Made by a program: the position numbers and the translations under genes | Assembly (NCBI GenBank): GCA_009783365.1 | Contig: WRHG01000005.1 | Span: 1 to 23,246 of the forward strand | Reading direction: 5' to 3' | Source of the DNA: Clostridia bacterium | GTDB taxonomy: Bacteria; Bacillota_A; Clostridia; Christensenellales; Aristaeellaceae | DNA: 23,246 nt | Notes under the pieces: generated by a model | Seen by the model: the letters and a program-made list of their open reading frames with translations, nothing else | What the model was told of the DNA's origin: nothing | Databases searched by the model: none | Part shown: one piece after another, positions 15,542 through 23,246 of the stretch | Position numbering within the stretch: the first letter of the stretch is position 1 | How the letters are laid out: the number at the start of each line of letters is the position of its first letter

Positions 15542-16394
15542 CACCCAGCAGGCTAAAAATCCAGCCCAGCGGGCCGCAGCCGCAGCCCATGACTCTGCGC
15601 CCTCTATGGGCGGCCTTGCTTCCACCGAACACAAGCCATATTAAAATTGCCAGCACCACCAGCCCGCCGAAAGACAGCCCTTCGTTCTCCCGCGCTTTTT
15701 TTCGGGCATTGTTTTCATATTCTCTATCGGCGAAGCGGTTAATGGCCTTATTCAAAACATCGGGAATAAAGGAAGGAACGCGATCCGGGACCTCCGGAGC
15801 CTTTGGAATCTCCGGTACCGTATCCGCCAAGGCAGGCGCAGCGGGTATGGGAGTGGGTTCCATATCCTCCTGATAGGCCGTAAAAAGCCTTTGGGAATCC
15901 ATGTCCACAGAGAACTGCTTTTCCAGCAACCGCCCAAAGGCTGCAAAGAACCTGCCAAAAGCATCTCCATATTGCTGTTCCTCCAGCAATCTCCCAAACT
16001 CGGTTGTACCGAGTAAAACATGCAAATTATGGTCGCTGACGGCTTTTTTAAACCCTTCGCCGGAAGCCGTGGCAAAGCTGTCCTCTCCTACTGCGGCCAG
16101 CAGCAAAAAACCGTTCTCACCCATTTCCCAATGGCGAAACAACCGGTTGGCGTAATCCTGAACGGCCAGCCCATCCAAAAAATGAACTGCGGCGACTTGC
16201 ACTTTCACGCCGGCGCGGGTGTGCGCCAGGGCGGCAAAAGCCTCCATCTCTTTTCGCATCGATTCGGACAGCACGCCGGCGTCGTCCGTGACAACGCCCA
16301 TGTCCGTGGGGAACCGTGCCTCAGCCCAAGCGAAGGAAGGAACCAGCGCTACCAGGATCATCACCAGCGCCCATCCTAAATATTTCTTTTTCAT
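15513..16394 (-). CDS. TPM-domain (YgcG-like) membrane-anchored extracytoplasmic protein
   Basis: 293 residues. A signal peptide (about 1-24, ending AWA) precedes a TPM domain: VTDDAGVLSESMRKEMEAF, AGVKVQVAAVHFLDG, WEMGENGFLLLAAV, and a segment around ATASGEG. A Pro-rich linker (about 190-225) and one C-terminal membrane helix (GLVVLAILIWLVFGG) follow, with a short Cys- and Arg-containing tail (MGCGCG... RRR) instead of the Gly-rich repeats of many homologues. The family is linked to membrane repair and stress but has no settled reaction. The ATG at 16394 is chosen because the signal peptide starts there; the frame is open to 16436 but that stretch lacks a ribosome site. It is last in the minus-strand cluster after a LemA-like gene, a recurrent TPM/LemA pairing. 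Confidence 0.82.
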   Translation of the reverse strand: MKKKYLGWALVMILVALVPSFAWAEARFPTDMGVVTDDAGVLSESMRKEMEAFAALAHTRAGVKVQVAAVHFLDGLAVQDYANRLFRHWEMGENGFLLLAAVGEDSFATASGEGFKKAVSDHNLHVLLGTTEFGRLLEEQQYGDAFGRFFAAFGRLLEKQFSVDMDSQRLFTAYQEDMEPTPIPAAPALADTVPEIPKAPEVPDRVPSFIPDVLNKAINRFADREYENNARKKARENEGLSFGGLVVLAILIWLVFGGSKAAHRGRRVMGCGCGPLGWIFSLLGVSRLLGRRR

Positions 16395-16469
16395 CTCATC
16401 ACACTCTCTTCCCGCGCCCTCTTGCCGCGCCGTCATATATGCGTTCGTTCTTCATCTTTTTCATACATA

Positions 16470-17015
16470 TCATCGATATAGCTCACAGGGCTTTACACCC
16501 AGCAGCCGGGCCAGCGCACCCCCTGTTCGGGTGTCCAGCAAGGCGTTAAAATCGGCCGCCGTTTGGTTATAATGGTCAATCACAGGGCTTTCCGCCAGAT
16601 ACCCCATATCCGCCGCCAGCATATTCAGATACGCCTGATCCCGGGAACTTGACAAAAAGCTGGCAGATCCTTGCAATTTTTCAGCCACCTGCGCAGCCGC
16701 GGCAGTCAGGCGGTCATCCTCCCTTTTTTGGGCGGAAAGATCGTCCTTGCTGTCCCGCAGGTTCTTGGCGGCTGTTTCAAGCGCCCGCACATCCGGGTCG
16801 TCGGCTGCCAGATGCCTGCGGGCTACCATGCATAGGTTCAACCCGTCAGCACCCCGAAAGCGCAGCGCCTCCATCAGCCCGCCGTCAACCGCAAGCAGGG
16901 CCGTCACCTGCCTGCGTTCATCATTAAACCCGGTAAGGGTACCATAAATCAGACCAAAAAGAACCAGAGCGAGTGCAATGACGCAACACACGCCAATGGA
17001 GAATTTGGATTTCAT
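16470..17015 (-). CDS. lemA: LemA-like membrane protein
   Basis: 181 residues. One N-terminal membrane helix (about residues 5-25) is followed by a mostly helical outer part. The C-terminal signature is the best clue: HYNQTAADFNALLD followed by LLGVKP, which matches the YN...YN/FN...LFGFKP end of LemA proteins. The middle region is diverged and the usual run of LEAY and YPDLKA motifs is poor. Function in this family is unknown; it is often paired with TPM-domain proteins, as here. The ATG at 17015 has AGAAAGGA about 10 bases upstream; the frame extends to 17045 without support. It follows telA by 76 bases on the same strand. The family assignment is moderate because only the C-terminal part is convincing. 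Confidence 0.68.
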   Translation of the reverse strand: MKSKFSIGVCCVIALALVLFGLIYGTLTGFNDERRQVTALLAVDGGLMEALRFRGADGLNLCMVARRHLAADDPDVRALETAAKNLRDSKDDLSAQKREDDRLTAAAAQVAEKLQGSASFLSSSRDQAYLNMLAADMGYLAESPVIDHYNQTAADFNALLDTRTGGALARLLGVKPCELYR

Positions 17016-17091
17016 GATCGGGTTTTCCTTTCTGTGGTCTTTCAATTTCGGGGTTGTCCAACCGCCTTTGGCCTGTCAGCCGCGGAGGATG

Positions 17092-18306
17092 TTAGTGCCG
17101 CAGTTCCAGCAGCTTCTTTTTCAGCTCGCCTTCCATCATGATCAGGCTCTTCTCCGCCTCAACGCGCTTGGCGCGCCCTTCATCCTGGATTCGCATCACT
17201 TCATTAATGGTATCAATCAGGCTTTGATTGGTTTGGGTCAGGGTCTGCAGGTCGATAATTCCGCGCTCCGCCTCCTGGGCGGTCTGTATGGTGCCCATCT
17301 TCAGCGTTTCCGCATTCTTTGTGAGCAGTTCGTTGGTCATATCCGTCACAGCCTTCTGGGCCCGCAGGGCCTCCTGGCTGTGCTGCATGCCCAGCGCCAG
17401 CACGATCTGGCTCTTCCATAGGGGCAGCGTGTTGGATAATGTGCTCTGAATACGCTCAACCAGCAGGCTGTTGTTGTTTTGCAGCAGACGGATCTGGGGA
17501 GCCATTTGCAGCGCTACCTGGCGGGTCAGCTTTAGGTCATGGAGCTTCTTTTCAAAGCGGTCGCAGGAAGTCGCCATGTCATTAGCTCGCTGGGCGTCCA
17601 TGGCGTCGCCGGAGGCGGCCGCCTTATCCTTAAGTTCCTGCAGGGAGCTGGCCCGTACTTTGGCTAGCTTCTCCTCCCCCGCCACGATGTACATGGTCAG
17701 CTCCTTAAAGTACTGAGTATTCATATCGTAGAGGTGATTGAATAAACTCACGTCTTTCAGCAGCCTGACCTGATAATCCTCCAGGGAGCCCGCGATGTTG
17801 CCTACGTTTGCTTCCACCGTTTGGAATCTGGTTTTTATATCCTCCACCGACCGCTTGGCGTTCCAAAACAGCCTCTGTACCCCCTTGGGGGCTTCCGCCG
17901 AATCCCCAAAGCCTCTGATTTCATTCACAAGCTTCACCAGCATGTTCCCTACATCGCCGGTTTGATCGGTGCGGACGGTATTCAGCGCGCTGTCGCTGAA
18001 ATCCGCGATCTTTTTTTGAGCTTCCGCGCCAAAAAGCAGCACATGGTCCGGGTTGTCCAGGTTGATCTGTTCCACAAACGCCTGGATGCTCCGCCTGTCT
18101 TCCGCGGTAAGCATGGAGGTGTCCATGTCCTTCAGGGTGGTTTCCACTGCCTTTGGCGCGGCGTCCATGCCTAAGGTCTGTACAGCTTCGTCCAGAATAG
18201 CCTTGTCCTTAGCCATGGACGATGTGTCCAGAGTCAACACAGGGGCAGAGTGTTCGGCAATGGGCGCGGCATTGGCAACGGGCGTTGCGCCATTGTTTTC
18301 GGTCAT
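17092..18306 (-). CDS. telA: TelA family protein (toxic anion resistance family)
   Basis: 404 residues, largely helical and soluble, no signal peptide. Family features are the central segment TRFQTVEANVGNIAGSLEDY, the block LLKDVSLFNHLYDMN, the segment LRLTRQVALQMAPQIRLLQNNN-like (here KLTRQVALQMAPQIRLLQ), and SIQSTL...LPLWKSQI. The family name comes from tellurite resistance plasmids, but chromosomal copies in Bacillota are mostly seen beside xpaC and connected with cell envelope stress. AGGAGG lies close upstream of the ATG. It begins 27 bases after the xpaC stop and is clearly co-transcribed. Tellurite as a natural substrate should not be assumed. Confidence 0.9.
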   Translation of the reverse strand: MTENNGATPVANAAPIAEHSAPVLTLDTSSMAKDKAILDEAVQTLGMDAAPKAVETTLKDMDTSMLTAEDRRSIQAFVEQINLDNPDHVLLFGAEAQKKIADFSDSALNTVRTDQTGDVGNMLVKLVNEIRGFGDSAEAPKGVQRLFWNAKRSVEDIKTRFQTVEANVGNIAGSLEDYQVRLLKDVSLFNHLYDMNTQYFKELTMYIVAGEEKLAKVRASSLQELKDKAAASGDAMDAQRANDMATSCDRFEKKLHDLKLTRQVALQMAPQIRLLQNNNSLLVERIQSTLSNTLPLWKSQIVLALGMQHSQEALRAQKAVTDMTNELLTKNAETLKMGTIQTAQEAERGIIDLQTLTQTNQSLIDTINEVMRIQDEGRAKRVEAEKSLIMMEGELKKKLLELRH

Positions 18307-18333
18307 GGGGTATCCCTCCTAATCCTTGGGGCC

Positions 18334-19140
18334 TCAGGCCCCGTTTACACCGGCTTCGCTGCGGGCTGAGCCACCGGCCTCTTCGCCCGCCGCAGAGCCG
18401 CTCGCTGCATGTGCGTCCACCTGGCGGTCAATCCAAGCCGCCTGCTTGGCTTGCAAAGCCGCCCGCTGCAGCTCGCTTTCCGCCAGGCCGTCTCTTTTAA
18501 GCATCTGTTCCAGCACGTCGATATCGGTGGTCAGATCCAACACATCGTCCCGATACAGGTTGTCCAGCATCTTTTGACAACCCTGCAGCACCACGCCCAA
18601 TCCCTCGTCAATCCGGCTGCGTGCTTGCTGAGAACCTTGCCCGGCCTCATTCCGCTCCCCCAGCATCCGATAGCCTTTGACCAGCTTTAGCGTAGTAGGC
18701 AGGTAGTAATCCATAAATTTACGGATCTGACCTGCCTTGGCGGGCTTGTCATAGACCGCCCGGAACACTTCCGCGGTTTGGCTTTCCAGCCGGGTTAGCT
18801 TGTCGGTAAGGGATGGCTCCTCAATGAGCTTGTTTTCATCGTGAAGTTCGGTGATCATTAACCGGCCCTTGGCCAACAGGGCATCCACCTCCGAATTGCC
18901 CGTATCCGTAGCGATGTTTTTCAGGCTGTCCGGCTGCTTTTCCTTTACGGATAAGTCCAGTCCTTCACCCATCACCTTCACCACAGCGCCGAACAGGAAG
19001 CTGAGCACAAAAGCCAGGATGTACCCGCCCAGGGTATGGGGGTGGAACACGGCGGAAAAGACCGCAAACACTGCGCCAAACGCGATAATCCCCGCGCCAA
19101 GCCCCTTGGTCCTTTTTGGATTCCTCGTCCTGCTGCTCAT
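18334..19140 (-). CDS. xpaC: XpaC family membrane protein (5-bromo-4-chloroindolyl phosphate hydrolysis family)
   Basis: 268 residues. Two N-terminal membrane helices (about 13-32 and 38-57) precede a helical cytosolic domain with the family block IRKFMDYYLPTTLKLVKGYRML. The C-terminus is Ala/Gly-rich and probably disordered. The name derives from a phosphatase-like phenotype in Bacillus; no catalytic motif is visible and a true hydrolase is doubtful. GGAG lies 7 bases before the ATG. First gene of a four-gene minus-strand run (xpaC, telA, lemA-like, TPM), all envelope-related, with a good -10 box upstream. Confidence 0.88.
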   Translation of the reverse strand: MSSRTRNPKRTKGLGAGIIAFGAVFAVFSAVFHPHTLGGYILAFVLSFLFGAVVKVMGEGLDLSVKEKQPDSLKNIATDTGNSEVDALLAKGRLMITELHDENKLIEEPSLTDKLTRLESQTAEVFRAVYDKPAKAGQIRKFMDYYLPTTLKLVKGYRMLGERNEAGQGSQQARSRIDEGLGVVLQGCQKMLDNLYRDDVLDLTTDIDVLEQMLKRDGLAESELQRAALQAKQAAWIDRQVDAHAASGSAAGEEAGGSARSEAGVNGA

Positions 19141-19201
19141 TGGGTACTCCTTTGCTGATATATCCCGCTGTTTTGCGGGCTTCCGGGCGCGCTTTAGTGC
19201 T

Positions 19202-19230
19202 ATTATAGCACAGTTGCGTGGAACGGAAAA
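19202..19230 (-). promoter_or_regulatory. Candidate promoter of the xpaC-telA-lemA-TPM cluster
   Basis: On the minus strand a perfect TATAAT (19207-19202) is preceded after 17 bases by TTTTCC (19230-19225), a poor -35 match. Initiation near 19195 would leave a leader of about 55 bases before xpaC. The weak -35 could mean help from an activator or another sigma factor. Confidence 0.45.
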
Positions 19231-19302
19231 GAATACGGAGTCAAAAACCGCTGAGTGGAAGGTGAAAGTTTTATGAGAATCTGATGAGAGTAACGGGGAG
19301 CT

Positions 19303-20523
19303 TTACACCATGCTTCCGTTTGAATCACGCGGAGCTTTTATACGATTGTTTCTTGCCCACATGAGTAGTATGAACAGTTCGATCACATACAGCGTCCCCA
19401 AGCTGGCGTATAAGGCTGTCATACTAAAACCGTTGATCAAAAATAGTGCAAATTGATTGCCTACCAATCCTGCCGCGCCCCACGCGCTCAAAGTCAATCC
19501 CAGCACTGTGGATAATTGTTGGATACTGTAATGTTGATCCAGGATGTTCGGTAAACAGCTGAAACCACAGCCATAGAAGAAATTAACGACCCACATCATC
19601 AGCAGCGTTGCCGTCAGTTTGTCGGCGTTCAGCGCCGCCGCAAAACAAACGGCCAAGGAACTACCCGCCATGATAAAGTAGGGAATATGTTTGCGTTTTA
19701 ATCTGTCTTGCATCGAAGCCATGGATAACCTGCCCGCCAAATTAAATATAGCGCTGCCGATGCAATAGAGTACGATCTCTGAGATCTGCAGGACCGGATC
19801 TACGCCAATAAAACCATAAATTTGCTTTTCCTGGCTGATTAAAGCCAAACCGCATACGACATTTAGGAAAAACAGCAACCATAACAAGACGAATTTTTTA
19901 GTGAATATAATCTCTCTGATTTTCAGCGTTTTACGAAACGAATCCTCTGTTTCTGCCGTCATTGGTTTAAAAATGAGCAAGTATGCGATGAATATGCACA
20001 CGCCATAAATCCCGGCCAGCAGATAAAACACGGAATAAACCGGGACAATTCTCAGAAAATAGGCGATCATGGGCGTGGCTGCCAGCTTTGCGAGGGCGAA
20101 CCCCGCTACAGACAGCCCCGCGGCAAAACCCTTGTTTTTATCCAGCCAGATCATTAGCGTTTTCACCGGAGTGATGTAGCCAAACCCCAAACCTATACCC
20201 TGTATGACACCAAAGCCCAAAATTGTAACCAGTACGCTTCTGGTTTGGATGCCGAGTCCGGTAATGATCCAGCCCAGCGTAACCATGATAAACGTCAGTA
20301 AACTGGATCGCTTTACATCCTTTTCCACGAGTTTCCCTCCGAATGCGGCGGACATCCCCAGGAAAAAGATGGCCAACGAAAAGCACCATTCCGTAACCGA
20401 TTGGCTAAAACCGGTATATGCGATAATATCTTCCTTAAACATCGTCCAGCAGTACACCGACCCGATGGAGAAATTGATTAAGAGCATGGGCAGGATTCCG
20501 TTAATGTACTTGTTTTTTTGCAT
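19303..20523 (-). CDS. MFS transporter, OxlT (oxalate/formate antiporter)-like
   Basis: 406 residues with about twelve hydrophobic segments, plasma membrane. The start INFSIGSVYCWTMFKEDI and the stretch GFGVIQGIGLGFGYITPVKTLMIWLDKNKGFAAGLSVAGFALAKL are characteristic of the OxlT-like MFS group, which carries small carboxylates; the actual substrate is unknown. The frame is open to 20664, but the ATG at 20523 is chosen: GGAAAG lies about 12 bases upstream, homologues start here, and the longer version would run through a near-consensus promoter. The gene is clearly AT-richer than its neighbours (stretches near 30-45% GC by eye), which hints at separate acquisition. It lies downstream of the GH43 gene on the same strand but with its own promoter. 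Confidence 0.85.
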   Translation of the reverse strand: MQKNKYINGILPMLLINFSIGSVYCWTMFKEDIIAYTGFSQSVTEWCFSLAIFFLGMSAAFGGKLVEKDVKRSSLLTFIMVTLGWIITGLGIQTRSVLVTILGFGVIQGIGLGFGYITPVKTLMIWLDKNKGFAAGLSVAGFALAKLAATPMIAYFLRIVPVYSVFYLLAGIYGVCIFIAYLLIFKPMTAETEDSFRKTLKIREIIFTKKFVLLWLLFFLNVVCGLALISQEKQIYGFIGVDPVLQISEIVLYCIGSAIFNLAGRLSMASMQDRLKRKHIPYFIMAGSSLAVCFAAALNADKLTATLLMMWVVNFFYGCGFSCLPNILDQHYSIQQLSTVLGLTLSAWGAAGLVGNQFALFLINGFSMTALYASLGTLYVIELFILLMWARNNRIKAPRDSNGSMV

Positions 20524-20619
20524 CAAAAAGCACTTCTTTCCAGATGACATATAGGTTTGTTTCGTATAACGCCATTTCATTGCCATGCGAGGCAAATCAA
20601 ATAAGCTGATCCAAACAGG

Positions 20620-20648
20620 ATTATACACCATCGGCGGAGGACCATCAA
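20620..20648 (-). promoter_or_regulatory. Sigma-A promoter of the MFS transporter gene
   Basis: On the minus strand TTGATG (20648-20643) and a perfect TATAAT (20625-20620) are separated by exactly 17 bases. Transcription would start near 20613, about 90 bases before the chosen ATG at 20523. This decides against the upstream start codons of that frame. Confidence 0.7.
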
Positions 20649-20703
20649 GATGAAAATAGTCCATATTGTGAAATGATTTGTACGATTGACATCTGACGGA
20701 TCC

Positions 20704-21633
20704 TTACTGAAAGAGCGGCCTGCCCGCCGCGTCATAAGTCAGCGGGCGCAAAAAAGTATGCCGATTGGGATCGGAAAGGGCCGTACCTTGAAAACCGGGG
20801 TACGGGCGTGCGTGAAAAACCAGCATGTCGCCGCCCCGGGCGTCGACGGTAAAGCTGTTGTGACCGGGGCCATACAAGCCATTCACCCCGTCGGTGCCCA
20901 TTACGGGATCGGAGGACTTCATCCAACTAGCCGGATTCAGCAAATCGGCGTTCTCATCGGCGGTGAGCAGTCCCATGCAGTAACGCTCATCCGTCGCGCT
21001 GGCGGAATAGGTAATAAATACCAGTCCGTTGCGCGCCAGTACCGCAGGACCTTCGTTTACAAGGAAGCCCTGGCATTCCCAGGAATATTCCGGTTTAGAA
21101 AGCAACACGGCCGGCAGCCTTAATGTCCGGGGATTCTCCATCTCAGCGATATAGAGATTCGAATTTCCGGCTATGGCAGCGTCCCGCTGCGCCCAGACCA
21201 GGTAGCGGCGCCCGCGGTGCGTGAAGGTGGTGGCGTCCAGTGAGAAGGAGGACCATCCGGTATCAACGCGGCCCATAACCGTAAACATGCCCTCCAATGG
21301 ATTTGCCGCCTTGTTTTCCAACACATAGATGCGATGGTCATAACAACCGTCGGCATCGGCGTCATCCTGGGAGGCGGCGAAATATATATACCATGCGTCA
21401 TCCATAAAGTGAATCTCGGGCGCCCAGATATTTCTGCTCATCGGGCCCGACCCGCGCCGCCGCCACACGGCCTTGGCCGGCGCGCTCTTCAAACCGTCGA
21501 GGGTAGCCGCGCGGCGAAGCTCAATGCGGTCAAAGGAAGGCACGGACGCGGTGAAGTAATAATAGCCGTCCCTGTGCCGGCAGACAAACGGGTCTGCGCG
21601 CTGCTCAATGAGCAACTGCGTTTGATTGTCCAT
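20704..21633 (-). CDS. Glycoside hydrolase family 43 protein (arabinofuranosidase/xylosidase class)
   Basis: 309 residues, no signal peptide, so it should act in the cytosol on imported oligosaccharides. It has the five-bladed propeller marks of GH43: catalytic base Asp14 (RADPFV), pKa-modulating Asp133 (SLDATTF) and acid Glu194 (NEGPAVL), plus WAPEIHF early and GPGHNSF late. Such enzymes remove arabinose or xylose from plant arabinan, arabinoxylan or related oligomers; the subfamily cannot be decided by eye. Two starts are possible. The ATG at 21642 overlaps the permease stop (ATGA) but touches the AAGGG ribosome site; the ATG at 21633 lies 9 bases from that site and is preferred. It is coupled to the CUT1 permease genes upstream, which most likely bring in its substrate. 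Confidence 0.88.
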   Translation of the reverse strand: MDNQTQLLIEQRADPFVCRHRDGYYYFTASVPSFDRIELRRAATLDGLKSAPAKAVWRRRGSGPMSRNIWAPEIHFMDDAWYIYFAASQDDADADGCYDHRIYVLENKAANPLEGMFTVMGRVDTGWSSFSLDATTFTHRGRRYLVWAQRDAAIAGNSNLYIAEMENPRTLRLPAVLLSKPEYSWECQGFLVNEGPAVLARNGLVFITYSASATDERYCMGLLTADENADLLNPASWMKSSDPVMGTDGVNGLYGPGHNSFTVDARGGDMLVFHARPYPGFQGTALSDPNRHTFLRPLTYDAAGRPLFQ

Positions 21634-21638
21634 CGGGT

Positions 21639-22487
21639 TCATCCCTTCACACTGCCGGCGGTCATGCCTGCAATGAATGATTTCTGGTTGAGCAAAAAGA
21701 TGGCCATAATCGGCAGCACACTCATAACCGCGCCGCTGAGCAAAAGGTCGTAGTTATTGCCGTAGGGCGTCAGCAAGGATTGAAGACCGATAGGCAGGGT
21801 CTGCATCTCCGTGGTGCGCAGCACGATCATGGGCCAAACCATCGCGTTCCAACTGCCCATTGCCATTAGAATGGTCATGGCTCCGAAGGCTGGCAGCATC
21901 AGCGGCAGCATCACCTTAAAGTAAATGCCGTACTCGGTACAACCGTCTATGCGTGCGGCCTCCATGAGCTCAGACGGCAGGCCCAGCGTGTACTGGCGGA
22001 AAAAGAACACGCCCGTAGCGGACACCAGGAAGGGCAGCACCACACCTTCCCGTGTGTTGATCAGTCGAAAAGCGTCCATCTGCTTGTACAGCGGCAGAAT
22101 CAGGATTTCCACCGGAATCATCATCACGACAAGCACCAGCATAAAGAGCAGGTTACGCCCCCAAAAACTATATTTTCCCAATGCGTATCCTACCATGGAG
22201 GAGAAAAACAGCCCGCCGCATACCTGCATCAACAGGATGAGCGCACTGTTCAGGTACCAAAGCAGGTACACGCCGTCGCGCTCGGTATACAGCAGCCTGT
22301 AGTTTGCCAAATGGTAATTATGAAAGTCGAACTTAAACTGCAGACCGTTACGCACCATCTCCTGCCCCGATTTAAAGGAGGAGAGCAGCAGGAAAAAGAA
22401 CGGCGCCAAGGCAAGCGCAGCCAGGATGCCCAGCAGCAGCGTACAGAATACCGTCGATACCCGTTTGCTGGCGGTCAGGCTTTGCAT
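21639..22487 (-). CDS. Carbohydrate ABC transporter permease, MalG-like (CUT1)
   Basis: 282 residues, six predicted membrane helices, inner subunit of an oligosaccharide importer. The first helix (VFCTLLLGILAALALAPFFF) and the ATPase-contact EAA loop (ELMEAARIDGCTEYGIYFKVMLPLMLPAF) are typical of the MalG side; the C-terminus ends NQKSFIAGMTAGSVKG, the usual MalG-type end. AAGGAGG lies 7 bases before the ATG. The start overlaps the stop of the MalF-like gene by one base (TGATG), and its own stop overlaps or nearly overlaps the GH43 start. The ATPase is not encoded here; CUT1 systems of Bacillota often use a shared MsmX-type ATPase encoded elsewhere. Confidence 0.93.
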   Translation of the reverse strand: MQSLTASKRVSTVFCTLLLGILAALALAPFFFLLLSSFKSGQEMVRNGLQFKFDFHNYHLANYRLLYTERDGVYLLWYLNSALILLMQVCGGLFFSSMVGYALGKYSFWGRNLLFMLVLVVMMIPVEILILPLYKQMDAFRLINTREGVVLPFLVSATGVFFFRQYTLGLPSELMEAARIDGCTEYGIYFKVMLPLMLPAFGAMTILMAMGSWNAMVWPMIVLRTTEMQTLPIGLQSLLTPYGNNYDLLLSGAVMSVLPIMAIFLLNQKSFIAGMTAGSVKG

Positions 22488-23246
22488 CAGCGCGCCTCCT
22501 TTTTAAACGAGCCGGTCATTCCCAGCTGAAGCACGTTAACCGCAAGTACGATACCCAGAAGCACGATGCCCGCCGCGCTGGCCAGGCCAAAGTTATTGCG
22601 GTTAAAGCCCTGGCTGTAGATGTAGCCTACGATGGTGGCGCCGATATCACCGGGAGTGCGCGCGCTGTTGAACAGCGTATAGCTCTCCGCAAACATAGAA
22701 AACCCGCCATAAATGCTGATGGTCAGCACATAAATGATGGTAGGTCTGACGGAAGGCACCGTGATGTGAAAAAATTGCTGCACAGCGTTCGCGCCGTCAA
22801 TGCGCCCGGATTCGTAGAGCTCGCCGGGTATACTCTGCAATGCCGACAGGTAGTAAACGATGTTGACTCCCATCCATTTCCAACAGCAGAAGGTCACCAG
22901 CACGATCATGGTGGTGCTCTGCTTCGCGAGCCAATCCTGCGCCGGCAGCCCGAACGACCGAAGGGCGGCGTTGAACACCGCGTTTTCATTGGCCGAAAAG
23001 GCGTAGCGGAAGAACAGGCCCGCCATGACCACCGAGGTTAGCGCCGGAATGAACAGCGCGGATTTGATAGCGTTGGGGCGCTTGACCGAGCCGGAATTGA
23101 GCAGGCTGGCCAGCACCAGCGGAACCGGGATCAGGATCAGGCAGGTCCAGAAGGTATACCGCGCGCTGATGGCGACCGCCTTGATAAAATAATCGTTCTT
23201 CAAAAGCGCGTAGTTATCCAGCCCCGAAAATTGCGGGGGAGCGAAG
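22487..23246 (-). CDS. Carbohydrate ABC transporter permease, MalF-like (CUT1), 5' partial
   Basis: The reading frame runs out of the window at its 5' end, so the N-terminal helix is missing. The first visible residues (FSGLDNYALLKNDYFIKA) match the loop before the second helix of MalF-type permeases, so a TTG at 23203 is not the start. The EAA loop (IPGELYESGRIDGANAVQQFFHITVPSVRPT) contacts the ATPase. At least five hydrophobic segments are visible. It pairs with the MalG-like subunit that follows with a one-base overlap. A binding-protein gene would be expected just beyond the right edge. Confidence 0.92.
   Translation of the reverse strand, partial: FAPPQFSGLDNYALLKNDYFIKAVAISARYTFWTCLILIPVPLVLASLLNSGSVKRPNAIKSALFIPALTSVVMAGLFFRYAFSANENAVFNAALRSFGLPAQDWLAKQSTTMIVLVTFCCWKWMGVNIVYYLSALQSIPGELYESGRIDGANAVQQFFHITVPSVRPTIIYVLTISIYGGFSMFAESYTLFNSARTPGDIGATIVGYIYSQGFNRNNFGLASAAGIVLLGIVLAVNVLQLGMTGSFKKEAR

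Noticed and set aside
16395..16436. Upstream start of the TPM protein
   Set aside because: It would place 14 charged residues before the signal peptide and lacks a ribosome site.
17092..18306. Tellurite resistance as the role of telA
   Set aside because: The family name is historical; no other tellurite genes (tehB, terBCD) are nearby, and the context is xpaC/lemA/TPM envelope genes.
20524..20664. N-terminal extension of the MFS transporter
   Set aside because: A near-consensus promoter lies within it, so it would not be transcribed, and homologues start at 20523.
1..23246. CRISPR, tRNA, transposase, prophage or toxin-antitoxin signals
   Set aside because: No repeat-spacer pattern, cloverleaf, transposase motif or phage gene was recognised on either strand.

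Overview
The window looks like a chromosomal segment of a moderately GC-rich Bacillota (Clostridia-type) bacterium. This is inferred from AGGAGG-type ribosome binding sites, an xpaC/telA pair, an SDR-type fructuronate reductase, YesM/YesN-type signalling and a lipobox lipoprotein. Its theme is carbohydrate uptake and sensing, probably of plant-derived sugars. No tRNA, rRNA, insertion sequence, phage gene or CRISPR array was seen. No stretch longer than 300 bases lacks a gene. The longest gaps are 2965-3220, 9193-9408, 20524-20703 and 19141-19302, and each holds promoter or terminator candidates.

Left part (1-2964): the 3' part of a 6-phosphogluconate dehydrogenase gene and a fructuronate/mannonate SDR oxidoreductase, both on the plus strand, followed by a convergent thiamine pyrophosphokinase gene on the minus strand.

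Central part (3221-15541), all plus strand. First comes a CUT2 (ribose/rhamnose class) sugar transporter operon: double ATPase, two permeases, an M24/creatinase-fold protein that has lost most of its metal ligands, and a RhaS-family binding protein. A strong hairpin ends it. A second transcription unit has its own promoter and encodes a YesM/LytS-type histidine kinase, a YesN-type AraC response regulator and a second, lipobox-carrying RhaS-like binding protein with overlapping reading frames. An aldose 1-epimerase and an HD-domain hydrolase follow closely. The likely logic is that the second binding protein senses the sugar outside the cell, the kinase and regulator relay the signal, and the neighbouring transporter operon is induced. 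This three-component arrangement is the most interesting system in the window.

Right part (15513-23246), all minus strand. A four-gene envelope cluster reads xpaC, telA, lemA-like, TPM-domain protein. An AT-richer OxlT-like MFS transporter gene has its own promoter. A CUT1 (MalF/MalG class) transporter segment is tightly coupled to a cytoplasmic GH43 glycosidase gene and runs off the right end of the window.

Functional calls rest on motifs recognised by eye. The exact substrate of the RhaS-like transporter is not settled by anything visible here.
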